Shown here in pieces: positions 42,688-52,921 of a DNA stretch of 64,000 nt. Source of the stretch: Deltaproteobacteria bacterium (GTDB lineage Bacteria; Myxococcota_A; Polyangia; Polyangiales; Polyangiaceae). The stretch is taken from assembly GCA_016218915.1 (NCBI GenBank), contig JACRCQ010000028.1, forward strand, positions 1-64,000, given 5' to 3'. A model generated the notes under the pieces. It was not told the DNA's origin, searched no databases, and was given only the letters and a program-made list of their open reading frames with translations. Made by a program: the position numbers and the translations under genes. The stretch's first letter is position 1. Each line of letters opens with the position of its first letter.

Positions 42688-44115
42688 TCAGGTCCCGTCA
42701 GGTGCGATCGCGTCCCAGCCGGTCACGAGCGCGAGCTTGGACAGGGCCACGTTGAGGTCCATGATGGCATTGAGGTGGCTGAAGCGCTGCAGGGCGTATT
42801 GGCGCGCAGGGTCCACGAGGTCCTTCTCGTCCTGGGTGCCGATGTCGATCCCCTGCTGAACCTGGATCATCCAGCGTTTGGCATAGCCTTCGGCCTGCCC
42901 GTACGCCTTCTCCCTGCGGGCAGCGTCCTGGACTTCGGCATAGGCGGTCTCGACCTCCACGCCGACTCCGCCGAGGGCGAAGCGCTCGATGGCGCGGGTC
43001 TGCTCGAGCTGGGCCTGCGCCTGGGCGATGCGCGCAGAGGCAGGCAGGAAGTCGAGGTTCCAGCGCATGGCAGCAGCGAACCCGTAGCGGAAGTAGTTCG
43101 CGTCATCGCGCACGTACGGGTTGAGCTGGTCTGCGACCTCGGGCGCCCGCGCCCAGGAGCCTGACAGCCCGACGCCGATGTCCGGGTAGAGCTTGGCGCG
43201 TGCGAGCTCGAGCTGTGCTTTTCGCGCTTCGATGCCTGCGCGCGCCATGTTGACATCAGGACGGTGCAGGCGGGCAGCGGTCAGGTAGGTGTTGACGGGG
43301 CCGAGCCTGTGCTTGGCCACCTTGAGATCGCTGGCATCGATGTCGAACCCGGCAGGCACGCCTGTGAGGAAGCGGAGGCCAGCGAGCGCGATCGCTTCGT
43401 AGCGCATCGTCTCGGATCGCCGGCCTTCGAGCTCAGCGCGGAAGGTTCGCAGCTTGAGCAGATCCAGCTCATCGCCCTCTCCCTCGTCGATCTGCTTCTG
43501 GAGCTTCTCGATCGCGGAATCGAGGGCATTGGACGCGGTGGTGAGGAGCTGAGCGGAGGTGCGGGCGAGCTGCAGGCCGAAGTACGCCTTGCGCACGTCC
43601 ATGCGCACCTGGTTGCGCTCTTTCTGGATCTGGTGCTCGCCGAGCTTGACCTGCGCCTTGGCAGCGTCGACCAGGTTGGTGATCTTGCCGAAGGTCCACA
43701 AGGGGACGAATCCGTCGAGGGTGGCACGCCATGCCAGCCCGAGGTTCGAGCTCAGGGAGACCTCGGTGTTGGGGCTGTAGACCCCGTTGCCGCGCACGGA
43801 AGGAGCGGGACCGACTCCGGTGGTGAAGGTCCACTGGCTGAACGGAGCGGTGCGAGCCTCGCTGAGCTGGGCGGCGTAGTAGTCCTTCTGGGCCCTGGCT
43901 TCCGCGATCTTGGGGTAGTTGATCTCGGCCAGCTCCACGCAGCGACGCAGCGAGTATCCGCGCCGCACGGGCTGAACCGGAGCCTGGGACGTGCCGAGAG
44001 CCGTGGCGACGTGCTGGGGAGGCTCATCGGCTCGCGAGCTCTGCAAGGCAAAAAGAGACGACATTGCCGATGCTGCGGCAACCCAAGGGAGCAGGCGTAA
44101 ACGACGGAGCGTCAT
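42688..44115 (-). CDS. TolC-family outer-membrane efflux protein
   Basis: A 475-residue protein with a signal peptide (about 1-30) and two repeated alpha-helical/outer-membrane-strand halves typical of TolC: the SLRRCVELAEINYPKIAEARAQKDYY segment and the RLHRPDVNMARAGIEARKAQLELARAKLYPDIGVG segment are the two family signatures. A coiled-coil stretch (KQIDEGEGDELDLLKLRTF) lies between. No inner-membrane pump or fusion protein is adjacent, so its partner is elsewhere. The start ATG at 44115 is chosen; a GTG at 44127 would add four residues. It is divergent from the large kinase gene, with 59 bases between. Confidence 0.8.
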   Translation of the reverse strand: MTLRRLRLLPWVAAASAMSSLFALQSSRADEPPQHVATALGTSQAPVQPVRRGYSLRRCVELAEINYPKIAEARAQKDYYAAQLSEARTAPFSQWTFTTGVGPAPSVRGNGVYSPNTEVSLSSNLGLAWRATLDGFVPLWTFGKITNLVDAAKAQVKLGEHQIQKERNQVRMDVRKAYFGLQLARTSAQLLTTASNALDSAIEKLQKQIDEGEGDELDLLKLRTFRAELEGRRSETMRYEAIALAGLRFLTGVPAGFDIDASDLKVAKHRLGPVNTYLTAARLHRPDVNMARAGIEARKAQLELARAKLYPDIGVGLSGSWARAPEVADQLNPYVRDDANYFRYGFAAAMRWNLDFLPASARIAQAQAQLEQTRAIERFALGGVGVEVETAYAEVQDAARREKAYGQAEGYAKRWMIQVQQGIDIGTQDEKDLVDPARQYALQRFSHLNAIMDLNVALSKLALVTGWDAIAPDGT

Positions 44116-44174
44116 GCGCCGCGGCACACTAGCAGATTTGCAGGCGAATGGGATGAAGCTACACTTCCCCGACC
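44116..44174. other. Short divergent intergenic region
   Basis: Only 59 bases separate the starts of the TolC-type gene and the large kinase gene, so the two promoters must overlap or lie within coding sequence. No consensus site was found. Confidence 0.35.
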
Positions 44175-47100
44175 GTGGCTGGAACGATAGCTGAAGGAAC
44201 CCGTCTGGGAGGACGCTACGACGTAGAGTTCGAGCTCGGACGCGGCGGGATGGGCGTGGTCTACGCCTGCCGCGACATCGTGGCTGGAGACAGGGTAGCC
44301 CTCAAGCTGCTGCAGACGGCGGACGGCACGCCGATGCCGGGATATGCGGCGTGGTTCTGGGCTGAGGCCAGGGCGCTCGCATCGCTGGACCACCCGAACA
44401 TCGTGCGGGGACGCGACTTCGGGATGTTGGCGAAGGCACCCTACCTCGTGATGGACCTGGTCCCTGGGCTGCCCCTGACGGCGCTGCTGTCCGAGGTCGA
44501 TCTCGAGTGGCCTGCGATCTGGCTGCTTGCGGATCGCGTGCTCGGAGCGCTCGCCCACGCGCACGCACGCGGGATCATCCATGGCGACCTGAAGCACACG
44601 AACATCATGGTCGACGTGCTCCCGGGGGATCTGCGGGTGAGCGTGCTGGACTTCGGCCTGGCGTGGCTGCTGCGCGATCGCTTCGATCACCGCATCGACG
44701 GCACCGCTCCTGAAGGGCCCATGGTGCGTCCGCGGGCAGGCACGGTAGGCTGGATGGCGCCGGAGCAGATTCGCGGTGCGGTTCCGCACGTGGGTCCATG
44801 GACCGACCTGTATGCACTCGGCTGCATCCTGTATCACCTTCTGACCGGTCACGAGCCGTTCGAGTCCGCGGATCTCGACGAGCTGCAGCGGATGCATCGC
44901 AACGCGCCCGTGCCAGAGCTGGAGCTGCCCGAGGGAGTCCCGGCTGGCGTAGCCCCCTTCGTGCGCGCCATGCTCGCGAAGCGCCCTTGGCGCCGATACC
45001 AGTTCGCCCAGGATGCGCGTCGGGTGCTCGCGCAGTTCCGCCCGCAGGGCGAGATCTCCAGCTGGCAGCTTCCGGAGCGTCCCTCGGTCGTCGATGCTGC
45101 CAGCCGTCCGCCTCCCACGCCCCGATCGCGACCGGTCTTCGAGATCGCCGCCACGGACACGGCGTTTGCCGGGATGATCACGTTCGGCCCCACGAAGTTC
45201 GTGGGCAGGGAGCGCGAGAAAGAGCTCGTGCGGTCGTGGTGTGACGAGATGCTCCTGGCACCGGCGGGCACGCATCGCATGGTGCTGCTGACCGGGCAGG
45301 CGGGTGTGGGCAAGAGCCGCATCGCGGAGTGGGCGTGCGAGGACGCGCACGAGAGGGCGGTGGCCATCCCGCTTCGAGCGCGTCACCACAGGATACCGGC
45401 GCCGCTCGATGGAATGGTGGGCGCGGTCATGTCGCAGTTCTTCGTGGAGAACGCGGACCGGGCCACGACCGAGCGCGCTCTGATGAACGTCTGGGAGGTA
45501 TCGAAGGACGACGAGGACGGGCGTCGATGGGTCGCGGCCGTCAGCGAATGGCTTCGACCGTCCGCGCCCGGTCGCATGTCCCAGATCGGGCCATCGGGCC
45601 AGCGGTTCGTGATCAACACCGACGAGATCCACTGGACCGTGCTCCGCTTCGTGCTCGAGCGCATCGGCAAGGATCGTCCGATCCTGCTGTGGCTCGACGA
45701 CATCCACCTTGCGCAGCCGCGCGAGATAGCGTGGCTCGAGCGGCTGAAGAAAGAGACCACCGGCTTTCGGATGCTCATCCTCGCCACGATGGTGACCGAA
45801 GGCGCGGAGAGCGATCCGGTGCGGGTGGCGGCAGTGCGCCAGCTCGGCGAGATTTTCGACGCGTCGGTGCTGGAGGTGCAGCCCCTTGGGGAATCGGACA
45901 CGAGCGCGCTGCTGCTGTCTTCGATCTCGCTCGATCCGGAAGCAGTGGCGACTGCGTGGGGACGCTCCAAGGGGATCCCGCTGTTCGCGCTTCAGCTGGT
46001 GCACGCGTGGGCGAACGGCGGCTCGCTCGAGCTCAAGGAGGGACGCTACCGCGTCAACAGCGAGGCGCTCGGAGCGCTTCCAGCGACCACAGCAGCGCTG
46101 TGGGAGGACCGGGTGCGGACCCTGCCCCACGATGTCCAGGTCGCGGCGATGGCTGCCTCGGCGCTGGGAGGCGACATCCGCGTCGACGTGATCGTGCCGC
46201 TGCTGACCTCGCTCAAGCTGTCGGCGTCGACCACGCTGCAGCGGCTCGAGCAGGCGCAGATCCTCGTGCGTGTCGATGGAAGCCGGCTTCGCTGGCCGCA
46301 CACCCTGCTGCAGGAGCACCTGCTCGCGCGGCTCCGGGCCCATGAGCAAGCGCCGAGGATCTTCCGGGAGACGGCATTCGCGCTCGGCTCGTACCACCCT
46401 GCGGCCGGCACACGTCGCCTCGTGCGCCATCGCGTGACCAACCTGATCGCCGCGGGCGACGTGCCCGAAGCGGTCCGGGTGATGCTCGACTTCGTGGAGC
46501 GCGCGTGGGAGCGGACGCGCGACGTGTCGGCGACGCTCGACGATCTGACGACGATCGACGGGCTGGCGCGGGGTGCGCTCGCAGCGGCGCACAACCGCTG
46601 GAAGGCAGAAGCGCTTCGCCATGCCGGGCGGTTCGAGGAAGCGATGTCGCTGGCGTTCAATGCCCGGCGCGCGTTCTCGATGGTGAACGACACCTACAAC
46701 GAGGCGCAGTGCTTGCGTCTGCTGGGCCACATCGCGTCGGAGAAGGGCGCCCCGCTCGACGGACGGGCGATGGTGGAAGAGGCGCGAAGCATGATGGAGA
46801 TGCTCGGGCGGCCGATCGGCGTCGCGCAGTGCGACGTCGTGCTGGGAGAGCTCGATTATCTTCTCAACAACTACGAGCGTGCCCGGACGCACCTTCAGCG
46901 GGCCCTGGAGCCGTTCGAGCAGGCGCAGGACGCGATCGGCAAGGGGCAGTGCCTGATCATGCTCGCGCTCATGGAGATCGCCAGCGGAGACTGTGACGAG
47001 GCGCGACGTCACCTGACCTCTGCGCGCAGGGACTTCGACCGCATCGGCTACCGGCTGGGCACCGCGCAGTGCGACATCGGCCTGGCGCATGCAGACCATC

Positions 47101-47621
47101 GCTCCGGGGAGCTGGACTCGGCGCGCGCCCGCGCCCAGAACGCGCTGGCGTCGTTCAAGCTCCTGGGCACGCCGCGCGGACAAGCAGGCACCATGCGGGT
47201 GATGGCGATGGTCGGGATCGACACGAGCGATCTGGCCGAGGCCGAGAAGAGGGCCCACGACGCCCTGGCGATCTACGAGCGCATGGGCGATCCGTGGGGC
47301 ATCGCGGAGGCCAAGCTGCTGATCGCGCAGGTCGCGCTGGCGCGCAACTCTCCCGACGCTCGCGAGCGGGTGGAGGACTGCGACATCACCGGGGTGCAGG
47401 AGCGCGAGCCGATGCAGCACTGGCACCTCACCCAGGCGTGGCTTGCGTACCGCGAGGGGAACCACGAGCAGGCGCTCGCCCACCTCGAGGCCGGCCGCGA
47501 GGTCATGGGCGAGCACCTCGGCGATCACTCCAAGCAGCTGTTCACGCGCCTTGCGGGCATGCTCTGGCCGGAGCCGCTTCGCGATCGCGTGCGCCAGGCG
47601 TGCCTCATTGCCACAGGCTGA
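44175..47621 (+). CDS. Ser/Thr kinase fused to P-loop ATPase and TPR
   Basis: A 1148-residue protein. Residues 15-285 are a eukaryotic-type kinase: GGMGVVY, K44, catalytic loop H136-G-D138 (HGD in place of HRD, Asp kept), DFG D159 and GWMAPEQ. The middle region (about 330-650) is an ATPase of the AAA/STAND type with Walker A GQAGVGKS near residue 375 and a Walker B-like LLWLDDIH. The last ~450 residues are TPR units (for example YERARTHLQRALEPFEQA). This architecture is known from myxobacteria as a signal-integrating kinase. The start is GTG. The end nearly meets the convergent response-regulator gene. Confidence 0.85.
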   Translation: MAGTIAEGTRLGGRYDVEFELGRGGMGVVYACRDIVAGDRVALKLLQTADGTPMPGYAAWFWAEARALASLDHPNIVRGRDFGMLAKAPYLVMDLVPGLPLTALLSEVDLEWPAIWLLADRVLGALAHAHARGIIHGDLKHTNIMVDVLPGDLRVSVLDFGLAWLLRDRFDHRIDGTAPEGPMVRPRAGTVGWMAPEQIRGAVPHVGPWTDLYALGCILYHLLTGHEPFESADLDELQRMHRNAPVPELELPEGVPAGVAPFVRAMLAKRPWRRYQFAQDARRVLAQFRPQGEISSWQLPERPSVVDAASRPPPTPRSRPVFEIAATDTAFAGMITFGPTKFVGREREKELVRSWCDEMLLAPAGTHRMVLLTGQAGVGKSRIAEWACEDAHERAVAIPLRARHHRIPAPLDGMVGAVMSQFFVENADRATTERALMNVWEVSKDDEDGRRWVAAVSEWLRPSAPGRMSQIGPSGQRFVINTDEIHWTVLRFVLERIGKDRPILLWLDDIHLAQPREIAWLERLKKETTGFRMLILATMVTEGAESDPVRVAAVRQLGEIFDASVLEVQPLGESDTSALLLSSISLDPEAVATAWGRSKGIPLFALQLVHAWANGGSLELKEGRYRVNSEALGALPATTAALWEDRVRTLPHDVQVAAMAASALGGDIRVDVIVPLLTSLKLSASTTLQRLEQAQILVRVDGSRLRWPHTLLQEHLLARLRAHEQAPRIFRETAFALGSYHPAAGTRRLVRHRVTNLIAAGDVPEAVRVMLDFVERAWERTRDVSATLDDLTTIDGLARGALAAAHNRWKAEALRHAGRFEEAMSLAFNARRAFSMVNDTYNEAQCLRLLGHIASEKGAPLDGRAMVEEARSMMEMLGRPIGVAQCDVVLGELDYLLNNYERARTHLQRALEPFEQAQDAIGKGQCLIMLALMEIASGDCDEARRHLTSARRDFDRIGYRLGTAQCDIGLAHADHRSGELDSARARAQNALASFKLLGTPRGQAGTMRVMAMVGIDTSDLAEAEKRAHDALAIYERMGDPWGIAEAKLLIAQVALARNSPDARERVEDCDITGVQEREPMQHWHLTQAWLAYREGNHEQALAHLEAGREVMGEHLGDHSKQLFTRLAGMLWPEPLRDRVRQACLIATG

Positions 47622-47633
47622 CCCGCCAGCAGC

Positions 47634-49184
47634 TCAGGGCTCCTTCTTCCTGCCCGTATTCTTCTTGATCACGCGACGGAAGTTCGAGCGATCGAGCCCC
47701 GACTGGCGCGCGGCTTCCGAGATGTTGCCGCCCGTGCGCTCGAGCATGGTCTCGATGTACGACTTCTCGAACGCGAGCACGGCGCGCTTCTTGGCTTCGG
47801 CAAAGGGCAGGTCGCCCAGCTCCGCAGGGAGCACGAACGGAGAAGCGGGCGCCAAGGGGGGCCGATCGCTGAAGGTCGGCACGCTCTGCGCGCCTCGCCC
47901 GAACGGCAAGTCTGCCGGCAGGATCGCGTCCCCCCGCGCCAGCACCACCGCGTGCTCGATCGCGTTCTCCAGCTCCCGCACGTTGCCCTGCCAGGGCTGC
48001 TCGCGCAGAAGCCGCAAAGCCTCCGGGCTGATCCTGCGGATCTCCCGCCCCATGCGCTTCGCGTACTTGTTCATGAAGTGGTACGCGAGCAGCGGGATGT
48101 CGTCCTTGCGCTTGCGAAGCGGCGGCACGTGGATCGCGATGACGTTCAGCCGGTAGTACAGATCCTCGCGAAACAGCCCGTCGTCCACGCGCTTCTTGAG
48201 GTCCACGTTGGTGGCGGCCACCACGCGCACGTCGACGACCTTGGTCTCGTCCGAGCCGACCGGCTTGATCTCCCCGGACTGCAGGGCGCGAAGCAGCTTG
48301 ACCTGCGCCGCAGGCGGAAGGTCCGCGATCTCGTCGAGGAACAGCGTGCCCTTGTCCGCCGTCTCGAACAGGCCCGCACGCGTGCCCATGGCGCCGGTGA
48401 AAGCTCCCCGCACGTGGCCGAACAGCTCGCTCTCCACCAGCTCCACGGGGATCGCCGAGCAGTTGACGGTCACGAAGGAGCGAGCCATCCGCTGGCTGTG
48501 CTGATGAACCGCCCGGGCCACGAGCTCCTTGCCCGTGCCGCTCTCGCCGAGGATCAGCACGGAGGTGCTCGTGGGCGCCACGCCGAGGGCGAGCCGGTAG
48601 ACCTGACGCATGACCGAGGAGCTGCCCACCATCTCCCCGAACTGCTCGCGGTTCTCGAGCTGCTGCTCGAGCAGGCGCGTCTTGTCGATCAGACGCTTGC
48701 GCTCCGCTGCCTTGGCGACCGCGATCAGCACGGCTTCGGTCGATGGAAACGGCTTGGTCAGGAAGTCGTAGGCCCCGTTCTTCACCGCGCGCACCGCTGT
48801 CGCCACGTCGGCGTGCCCGGTCATCATGATGATCTCGACATCGGGCTGGCGCTGCCGCACGAGCTGCAGAACCTGCATGCCCGTCATGAGCGGCATGACC
48901 ACGTCGAGCAGCATGACGTCGACCTTGCCGTTGGCGAGAAGCGCCAGCGCCGACTCGCCATCCTCCGCCGTGAGCACCTCGAAGCCCCGTGTCATGAGCA
49001 GCCGCGCAAGCGTTCGGCGCAGCGACGCTTCGTCGTCCACGACCAGCACGCGCGTTCCGCGATCGCGCACCAGCTCGTCTTCCGTGGCGGCTTCGGGCAT
49101 CAGGCCTTCGATCGACGGACTCGAGCCGAGCGGGGGCGCAGCCGGTGCTGGGACAGGGGGCTCGGTGGACTGGGAATCGTTCAT
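47634..49184 (-). CDS. NtrC-type sigma-54-dependent response regulator
   Basis: A 516-residue transcription activator. The receiver domain (about 44-160) has the phosphorylation site D94 (MLLDVVMP) and K144. The AAA+ domain carries Walker A G213-ESGTGKE, the sigma-54 contact loop GAFTGA at 260-265 and Walker B TLFLDE near 280-285. A Fis-type helix-turn-helix lies at the C-terminus ([21 protein letters not shown]). The upstream diguanylate cyclase gene overlaps its start (ATGA), so both are made from one mRNA. No sensor histidine kinase is adjacent. Confidence 0.92.
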   Translation of the reverse strand: MNDSQSTEPPVPAPAAPPLGSSPSIEGLMPEAATEDELVRDRGTRVLVVDDEASLRRTLARLLMTRGFEVLTAEDGESALALLANGKVDVMLLDVVMPLMTGMQVLQLVRQRQPDVEIIMMTGHADVATAVRAVKNGAYDFLTKPFPSTEAVLIAVAKAAERKRLIDKTRLLEQQLENREQFGEMVGSSSVMRQVYRLALGVAPTSTSVLILGESGTGKELVARAVHQHSQRMARSFVTVNCSAIPVELVESELFGHVRGAFTGAMGTRAGLFETADKGTLFLDEIADLPPAAQVKLLRALQSGEIKPVGSDETKVVDVRVVAATNVDLKKRVDDGLFREDLYYRLNVIAIHVPPLRKRKDDIPLLAYHFMNKYAKRMGREIRRISPEALRLLREQPWQGNVRELENAIEHAVVLARGDAILPADLPFGRGAQSVPTFSDRPPLAPASPFVLPAELGDLPFAEAKKRAVLAFEKSYIETMLERTGGNISEAARQSGLDRSNFRRVIKKNTGRKKEP

Positions 49185-50251
49185 GGCTCAGCTGCGCCGC
49201 TCTTGGGCGGGTGTCCGGACAGCACGGGACTGTACAAGGTGCCTTGCTGCTGGAAGACGCAGATTCGATCGCCCCCTTCGCGCTTGGCGTGGGTGAGGGC
49301 AGCGTCGGCAGCACGGAGCAGACCGCTCTTGGTCTTGACGTCGGGAGAGGGGTAGAGCGCGACGCCGACGGTGACCGCGACGCGGATGGATTCGCGGGTC
49401 TTCTCCGAGACGAAGGCGCGGCTGCGCACCTCGCGCCAGATGCGCTCGGCCACCGCGATCGAGCCTGGCAGATGGGTGGAAGGGAGCATGACGAGGAACT
49501 CCTCGCCACCGTAGCGCGCCACGACATCCACGCCGCGGACCGACTTCTTGATGATGTCGGCGACGCCCTTGATGATCATGTCGCCGTGGGCCTCGCCCCC
49601 GGACTCGTTGTGCGTCTGCAGGTGATCCACGTCCACGACGGCGCACGCGAGCGGCTCGTGATAGCGCTCCGCTCGCTTGAATTCCTCGCCCAGACGCGTG
49701 TGCAGATAGCGATAGTTGTACACGCCCGTCAGCTCGTCGTAGACGCTGAGCCGCTCGAGCTTCTGGCGCACGCTCACCAGATGATCGTTGAGACGCTTGA
49801 TCCGGAGCATCGCCTCGATGCGGGCGATCAGCTCACGCTGCTCGAAGGGCTTCGGGACGTAGTCGTCCGCTCCGATCTTCAACCCTTCCACGCGGCTCTG
49901 CGTGTCGGTCTTCACGGTCACCAGCAACACCGGGATGAACCCTTCGGTCGTCATTCCCTTGATGATCCGGCAAGCATCGATCCCGCTCAGACGCGGCATG
50001 AGCACGTCGAGAAGCACGAGGTCGACTCCACCGCGCGCCACCATCTCCACCGCATCCTGCCCGTCGACCGCAGGCTCTGCGCGGTAGCCGTTCGCGCGAA
50101 GGGTGCTGCAGATGTGCTCGCGCATCAGGCGGTCGTCATCGGCGACGACGATGACCGGCGGACGAGACGGGGGCGGCTCGCTGATGCGCGGGGAGGAGTC
50201 ACGACGGGGGTACGGACGATCGCTGGCGGGCACGAGGCAAGCCTGTGCCAT
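49181..50251 (-). CDS. Response regulator diguanylate cyclase (GGDEF)
   Basis: A 356-residue protein with a receiver domain (phosphosite D82, VLLDVLMP) and a GGDEF domain. The active site reads GGEEF at residues 248-252, and the inhibitory I-site RxxD is RGVD, six residues before it, so it should make c-di-GMP under feedback control. Residues 1-30 are disordered. The ATG at 50251 is taken as start. Its stop overlaps the start of the NtrC-type gene. It is divergent from the kinase-TPR gene at 50352. A PilZ receptor is encoded at 35.7 kb. Confidence 0.92.
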   Translation of the reverse strand: MAQACLVPASDRPYPRRDSSPRISEPPPSRPPVIVVADDDRLMREHICSTLRANGYRAEPAVDGQDAVEMVARGGVDLVLLDVLMPRLSGIDACRIIKGMTTEGFIPVLLVTVKTDTQSRVEGLKIGADDYVPKPFEQRELIARIEAMLRIKRLNDHLVSVRQKLERLSVYDELTGVYNYRYLHTRLGEEFKRAERYHEPLACAVVDVDHLQTHNESGGEAHGDMIIKGVADIIKKSVRGVDVVARYGGEEFLVMLPSTHLPGSIAVAERIWREVRSRAFVSEKTRESIRVAVTVGVALYPSPDVKTKSGLLRAADAALTHAKREGGDRICVFQQQGTLYSPVLSGHPPKSGAAEP

Positions 50252-50351
50252 CAGAGCGCGTGCTGCAACGGGCAAGGCGAGGGGGGCCGCTGCGCTCGCA
50301 CTGGAGCGGTGGGGCTGGTACAGTGTCCGGACCGATCCCGGAGTATCCGAG

Positions 50352-52865
50352 GTGACCGAGCCGCGCGACCGCCCACCGCCGAAGCCCCCGCCGCCCGACT
50401 CCACCCCCCGTGGGGCAGAGCCCGATACCGAGCCGCGCGCACGCCGGGTGCTGGGCAACGGATTCGCCGCTCGCGAGAGCCCCACCGCCAAACGGCGAAC
50501 CGTGCCCGTGCGCAGGCCGTCGCCCGGGACCGGCCGCCCCCGCGCTTCGCGGTATGCGGGACGCTACGAGCTCGTGGGGCTACTCGGGGTCGGCGGCATG
50601 GGCTCGGTGTACCGCGTCAAGGATCTCACCCTCGAGGACGAGGTCGCGCTGAAGATCCTTCGCAAGGACTTTGCAGAATCCCCGGTGGCGGTCGCTCGAT
50701 TCCATCGCGAGGTGAAGCTCGCGCGGCGGATCAACGACCACAATGTCGTGCGCATCTTCGATGTGGGCGAGTGCGACGGCGAGCACTACTACACGATGGA
50801 ATGCATCGTGGGCGACGTGATCTCCACCATGGTGGCGGCCAAGGGGGGACTGAGCCTCGAGCGCACGCTCGAAATCGCGATTCAGCTGACCTCAGGCGTG
50901 ATCGCTTCGCATCGGGCCGGGGTCGTGCACCGGGACCTGAAGCCAGAGAACGTCCTGGTGGCGCGCGACGGGCGCGTGGTGATCACCGACTTTGGCGTGG
51001 CTTTCGCGCGCGACGAGCCGGGGACCTCGCCGCTCCCCACGAAAGGGGCGGGAACGCCGCTGTACATGTCGCCTGAGCAGATCGAAGGGCGCGAGCTCGA
51101 CGAGCGCACGGACTTGTACGCGATCGGACTGATGCTCTACGAGATGCTGACCGGCTCGCTGCCCTGGGGACGGGAGCCCGAGGGGACCAGCTCGATCGCT
51201 CGCCTGTCCGTGCCCGCTCCGCCGCTCAAAGGACTCCACGGGAAATTGCCGGACTCTCTGTCCAGCCTCGTGCTCCGCCTGCTCGAGCGCGAGCCCGCGG
51301 ACCGTCCGCGCGATGCCGCAACCATCCTGCGCATGCTGGAGTCGTGCCGCGAAGAGCTTCGAACCAGAGCTGTCGTCGACGCGGTCGCAACCCGCAGCGA
51401 CGTGCCTCTGGTGCGATCGCCCCTGCCCGCCATCGCGACCACCAACATGCCGCACCTGCGCGCCGTTGCCGTGCTTCCGGTGCGCAACCTCGGCGCGTCC
51501 GAAGACGACTACATCGCGGAGGCGCTGACCGACGAGCTGACCGACCGCCTGGTCGTGTGCCCAGGCGTGCGCGTCGCCTCCCGCCTCGCCTTGAGCCTCG
51601 AGGAGGGTGGAGACCCTCGCGCAATCGGCCGCAGAGCAGGCGTCGACGTCGTGATCGACTGCACCGTGCACAAGCGCCAGAACGGCATGCTGCGCGTCAA
51701 GGTGCGGATGGTGGAGATGGAGCGCGGCTTCATGCTCTGGTCCGATCGGTTCGAACGCCCCGCAGGCGACCTGTTCGTTCTGCAAGACGAGATAGCGCGG
51801 GCTGTCGCGCGTACCCTCACCGTCGAGATGCGCGCTCAGCAGCGCGACGTCGGACCGGAGAACCACGACAACGTCGACGTCTTCCTGCGCGCGAAGAAGG
51901 CGTACGTCGAGTGGACCCCTGCCGGCACGGATCAGGCCATCGACCTGCTCACCGAAGCCCTGATCGTGAGCCCCGGCGATCCGCTTCTGCGTGCGTACCT
52001 GGCCCTGGCCCAGCTGCGTCAGTGGGATCTCGATCCGCACGCGCCCGCATCCACCGCTTCCGAAGCTGAGCGTGTTGCCCGCAAGGTCCTGGAGAAGAAT
52101 CCCAACCTTGGTGAGGCTCACCTCGCCCTGGGGATCCATGCCCTGCTCGAAGCCAACTGGATGGTCGCGGCCCGACGGCTCGAAGAAGCGGTGCGATGCA
52201 ATCCGGCCATGTCCGATGCGCACCTCGCGCTCGGGCTGCTTCAATGCTGGACCAACCATGTCGAGCAAGGTCTGCGGATGCTCGACCTGGCGCTGCGCCT
52301 CGACCCGCGCAACCTGCGCGCGATCTGGAGTGCGGCCATCACCATGGGCCTGGTGGGGCAAACCGAGACCGCCTACCAGTATCTCGATCGCGCCGACTTC
52401 GTGTGCGAGAACCATCCGGCCACGCTCAGCACGCGGCTGCGCATCGCTTTCTGGCACGGGGATCGAGGCGAGATCGCCCGAGCGCACGATGACGCGATCG
52501 GGGCAGACCTCGATCCAGGCAACATCGAATCAACCGTCGTGCGGCTGTACACCGAGCCCGAGCCGGATCGCGAGATCGGAGCCCTGACCGCCTATGCCGC
52601 TTCGCCCGATTCCCCCCCCATGCAGCGCGGAAGGATCATGCAGGTCGTTGCCGAGCGGATCGTGATGTCCGGCCACGTCGAAGAGGCTTGGAGCGCGCTT
52701 CGCGCCGCTGCACCGCATTCGATCGACGCGCTCTGGCTGCTGAGGTGCCCGGCCCTGGTCCGCATGACACGCACGCCAGCGTTTCTGGCGCTTCGCACGC
52801 AGGTGTCGCAACGCGCGAAGGCGATCTTCGACGCTGCATCCGCACATCCGCGCCCCAAGACCTGA
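50352..52865 (+). CDS. Ser/Thr kinase with TolB-N-like and TPR domains
   Basis: An 837-residue protein. A proline-rich N-terminal ~65 residues precede an intact kinase (K101, H193-R-D195, DFG D213, YMSPEQ). About residues 375-500 match the TolB-N-like/FlgO-type domain also found in adenylate-cyclase-associated proteins (AVLPVRNLGASEDDYIAEALTDEL). TPR units follow to the C-terminus (AEALIVSPGDPLLRAYLAL…, NPNLGEAHLALGIHALLE). No transmembrane helix is seen, so it is probably cytoplasmic. The start is the GTG at 50352, 100 bases from the divergent DGC gene. Confidence 0.83.
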   Translation: MTEPRDRPPPKPPPPDSTPRGAEPDTEPRARRVLGNGFAARESPTAKRRTVPVRRPSPGTGRPRASRYAGRYELVGLLGVGGMGSVYRVKDLTLEDEVALKILRKDFAESPVAVARFHREVKLARRINDHNVVRIFDVGECDGEHYYTMECIVGDVISTMVAAKGGLSLERTLEIAIQLTSGVIASHRAGVVHRDLKPENVLVARDGRVVITDFGVAFARDEPGTSPLPTKGAGTPLYMSPEQIEGRELDERTDLYAIGLMLYEMLTGSLPWGREPEGTSSIARLSVPAPPLKGLHGKLPDSLSSLVLRLLEREPADRPRDAATILRMLESCREELRTRAVVDAVATRSDVPLVRSPLPAIATTNMPHLRAVAVLPVRNLGASEDDYIAEALTDELTDRLVVCPGVRVASRLALSLEEGGDPRAIGRRAGVDVVIDCTVHKRQNGMLRVKVRMVEMERGFMLWSDRFERPAGDLFVLQDEIARAVARTLTVEMRAQQRDVGPENHDNVDVFLRAKKAYVEWTPAGTDQAIDLLTEALIVSPGDPLLRAYLALAQLRQWDLDPHAPASTASEAERVARKVLEKNPNLGEAHLALGIHALLEANWMVAARRLEEAVRCNPAMSDAHLALGLLQCWTNHVEQGLRMLDLALRLDPRNLRAIWSAAITMGLVGQTETAYQYLDRADFVCENHPATLSTRLRIAFWHGDRGEIARAHDDAIGADLDPGNIESTVVRLYTEPEPDREIGALTAYAASPDSPPMQRGRIMQVVAERIVMSGHVEEAWSALRAAAPHSIDALWLLRCPALVRMTRTPAFLALRTQVSQRAKAIFDAASAHPRPKT

Positions 52866-52921
52866 GCGTTCCGACGATGCTTCCTGTGGTGCGTGCGGAG
52901 CGCTCGTGTATGCTTCGCCGC

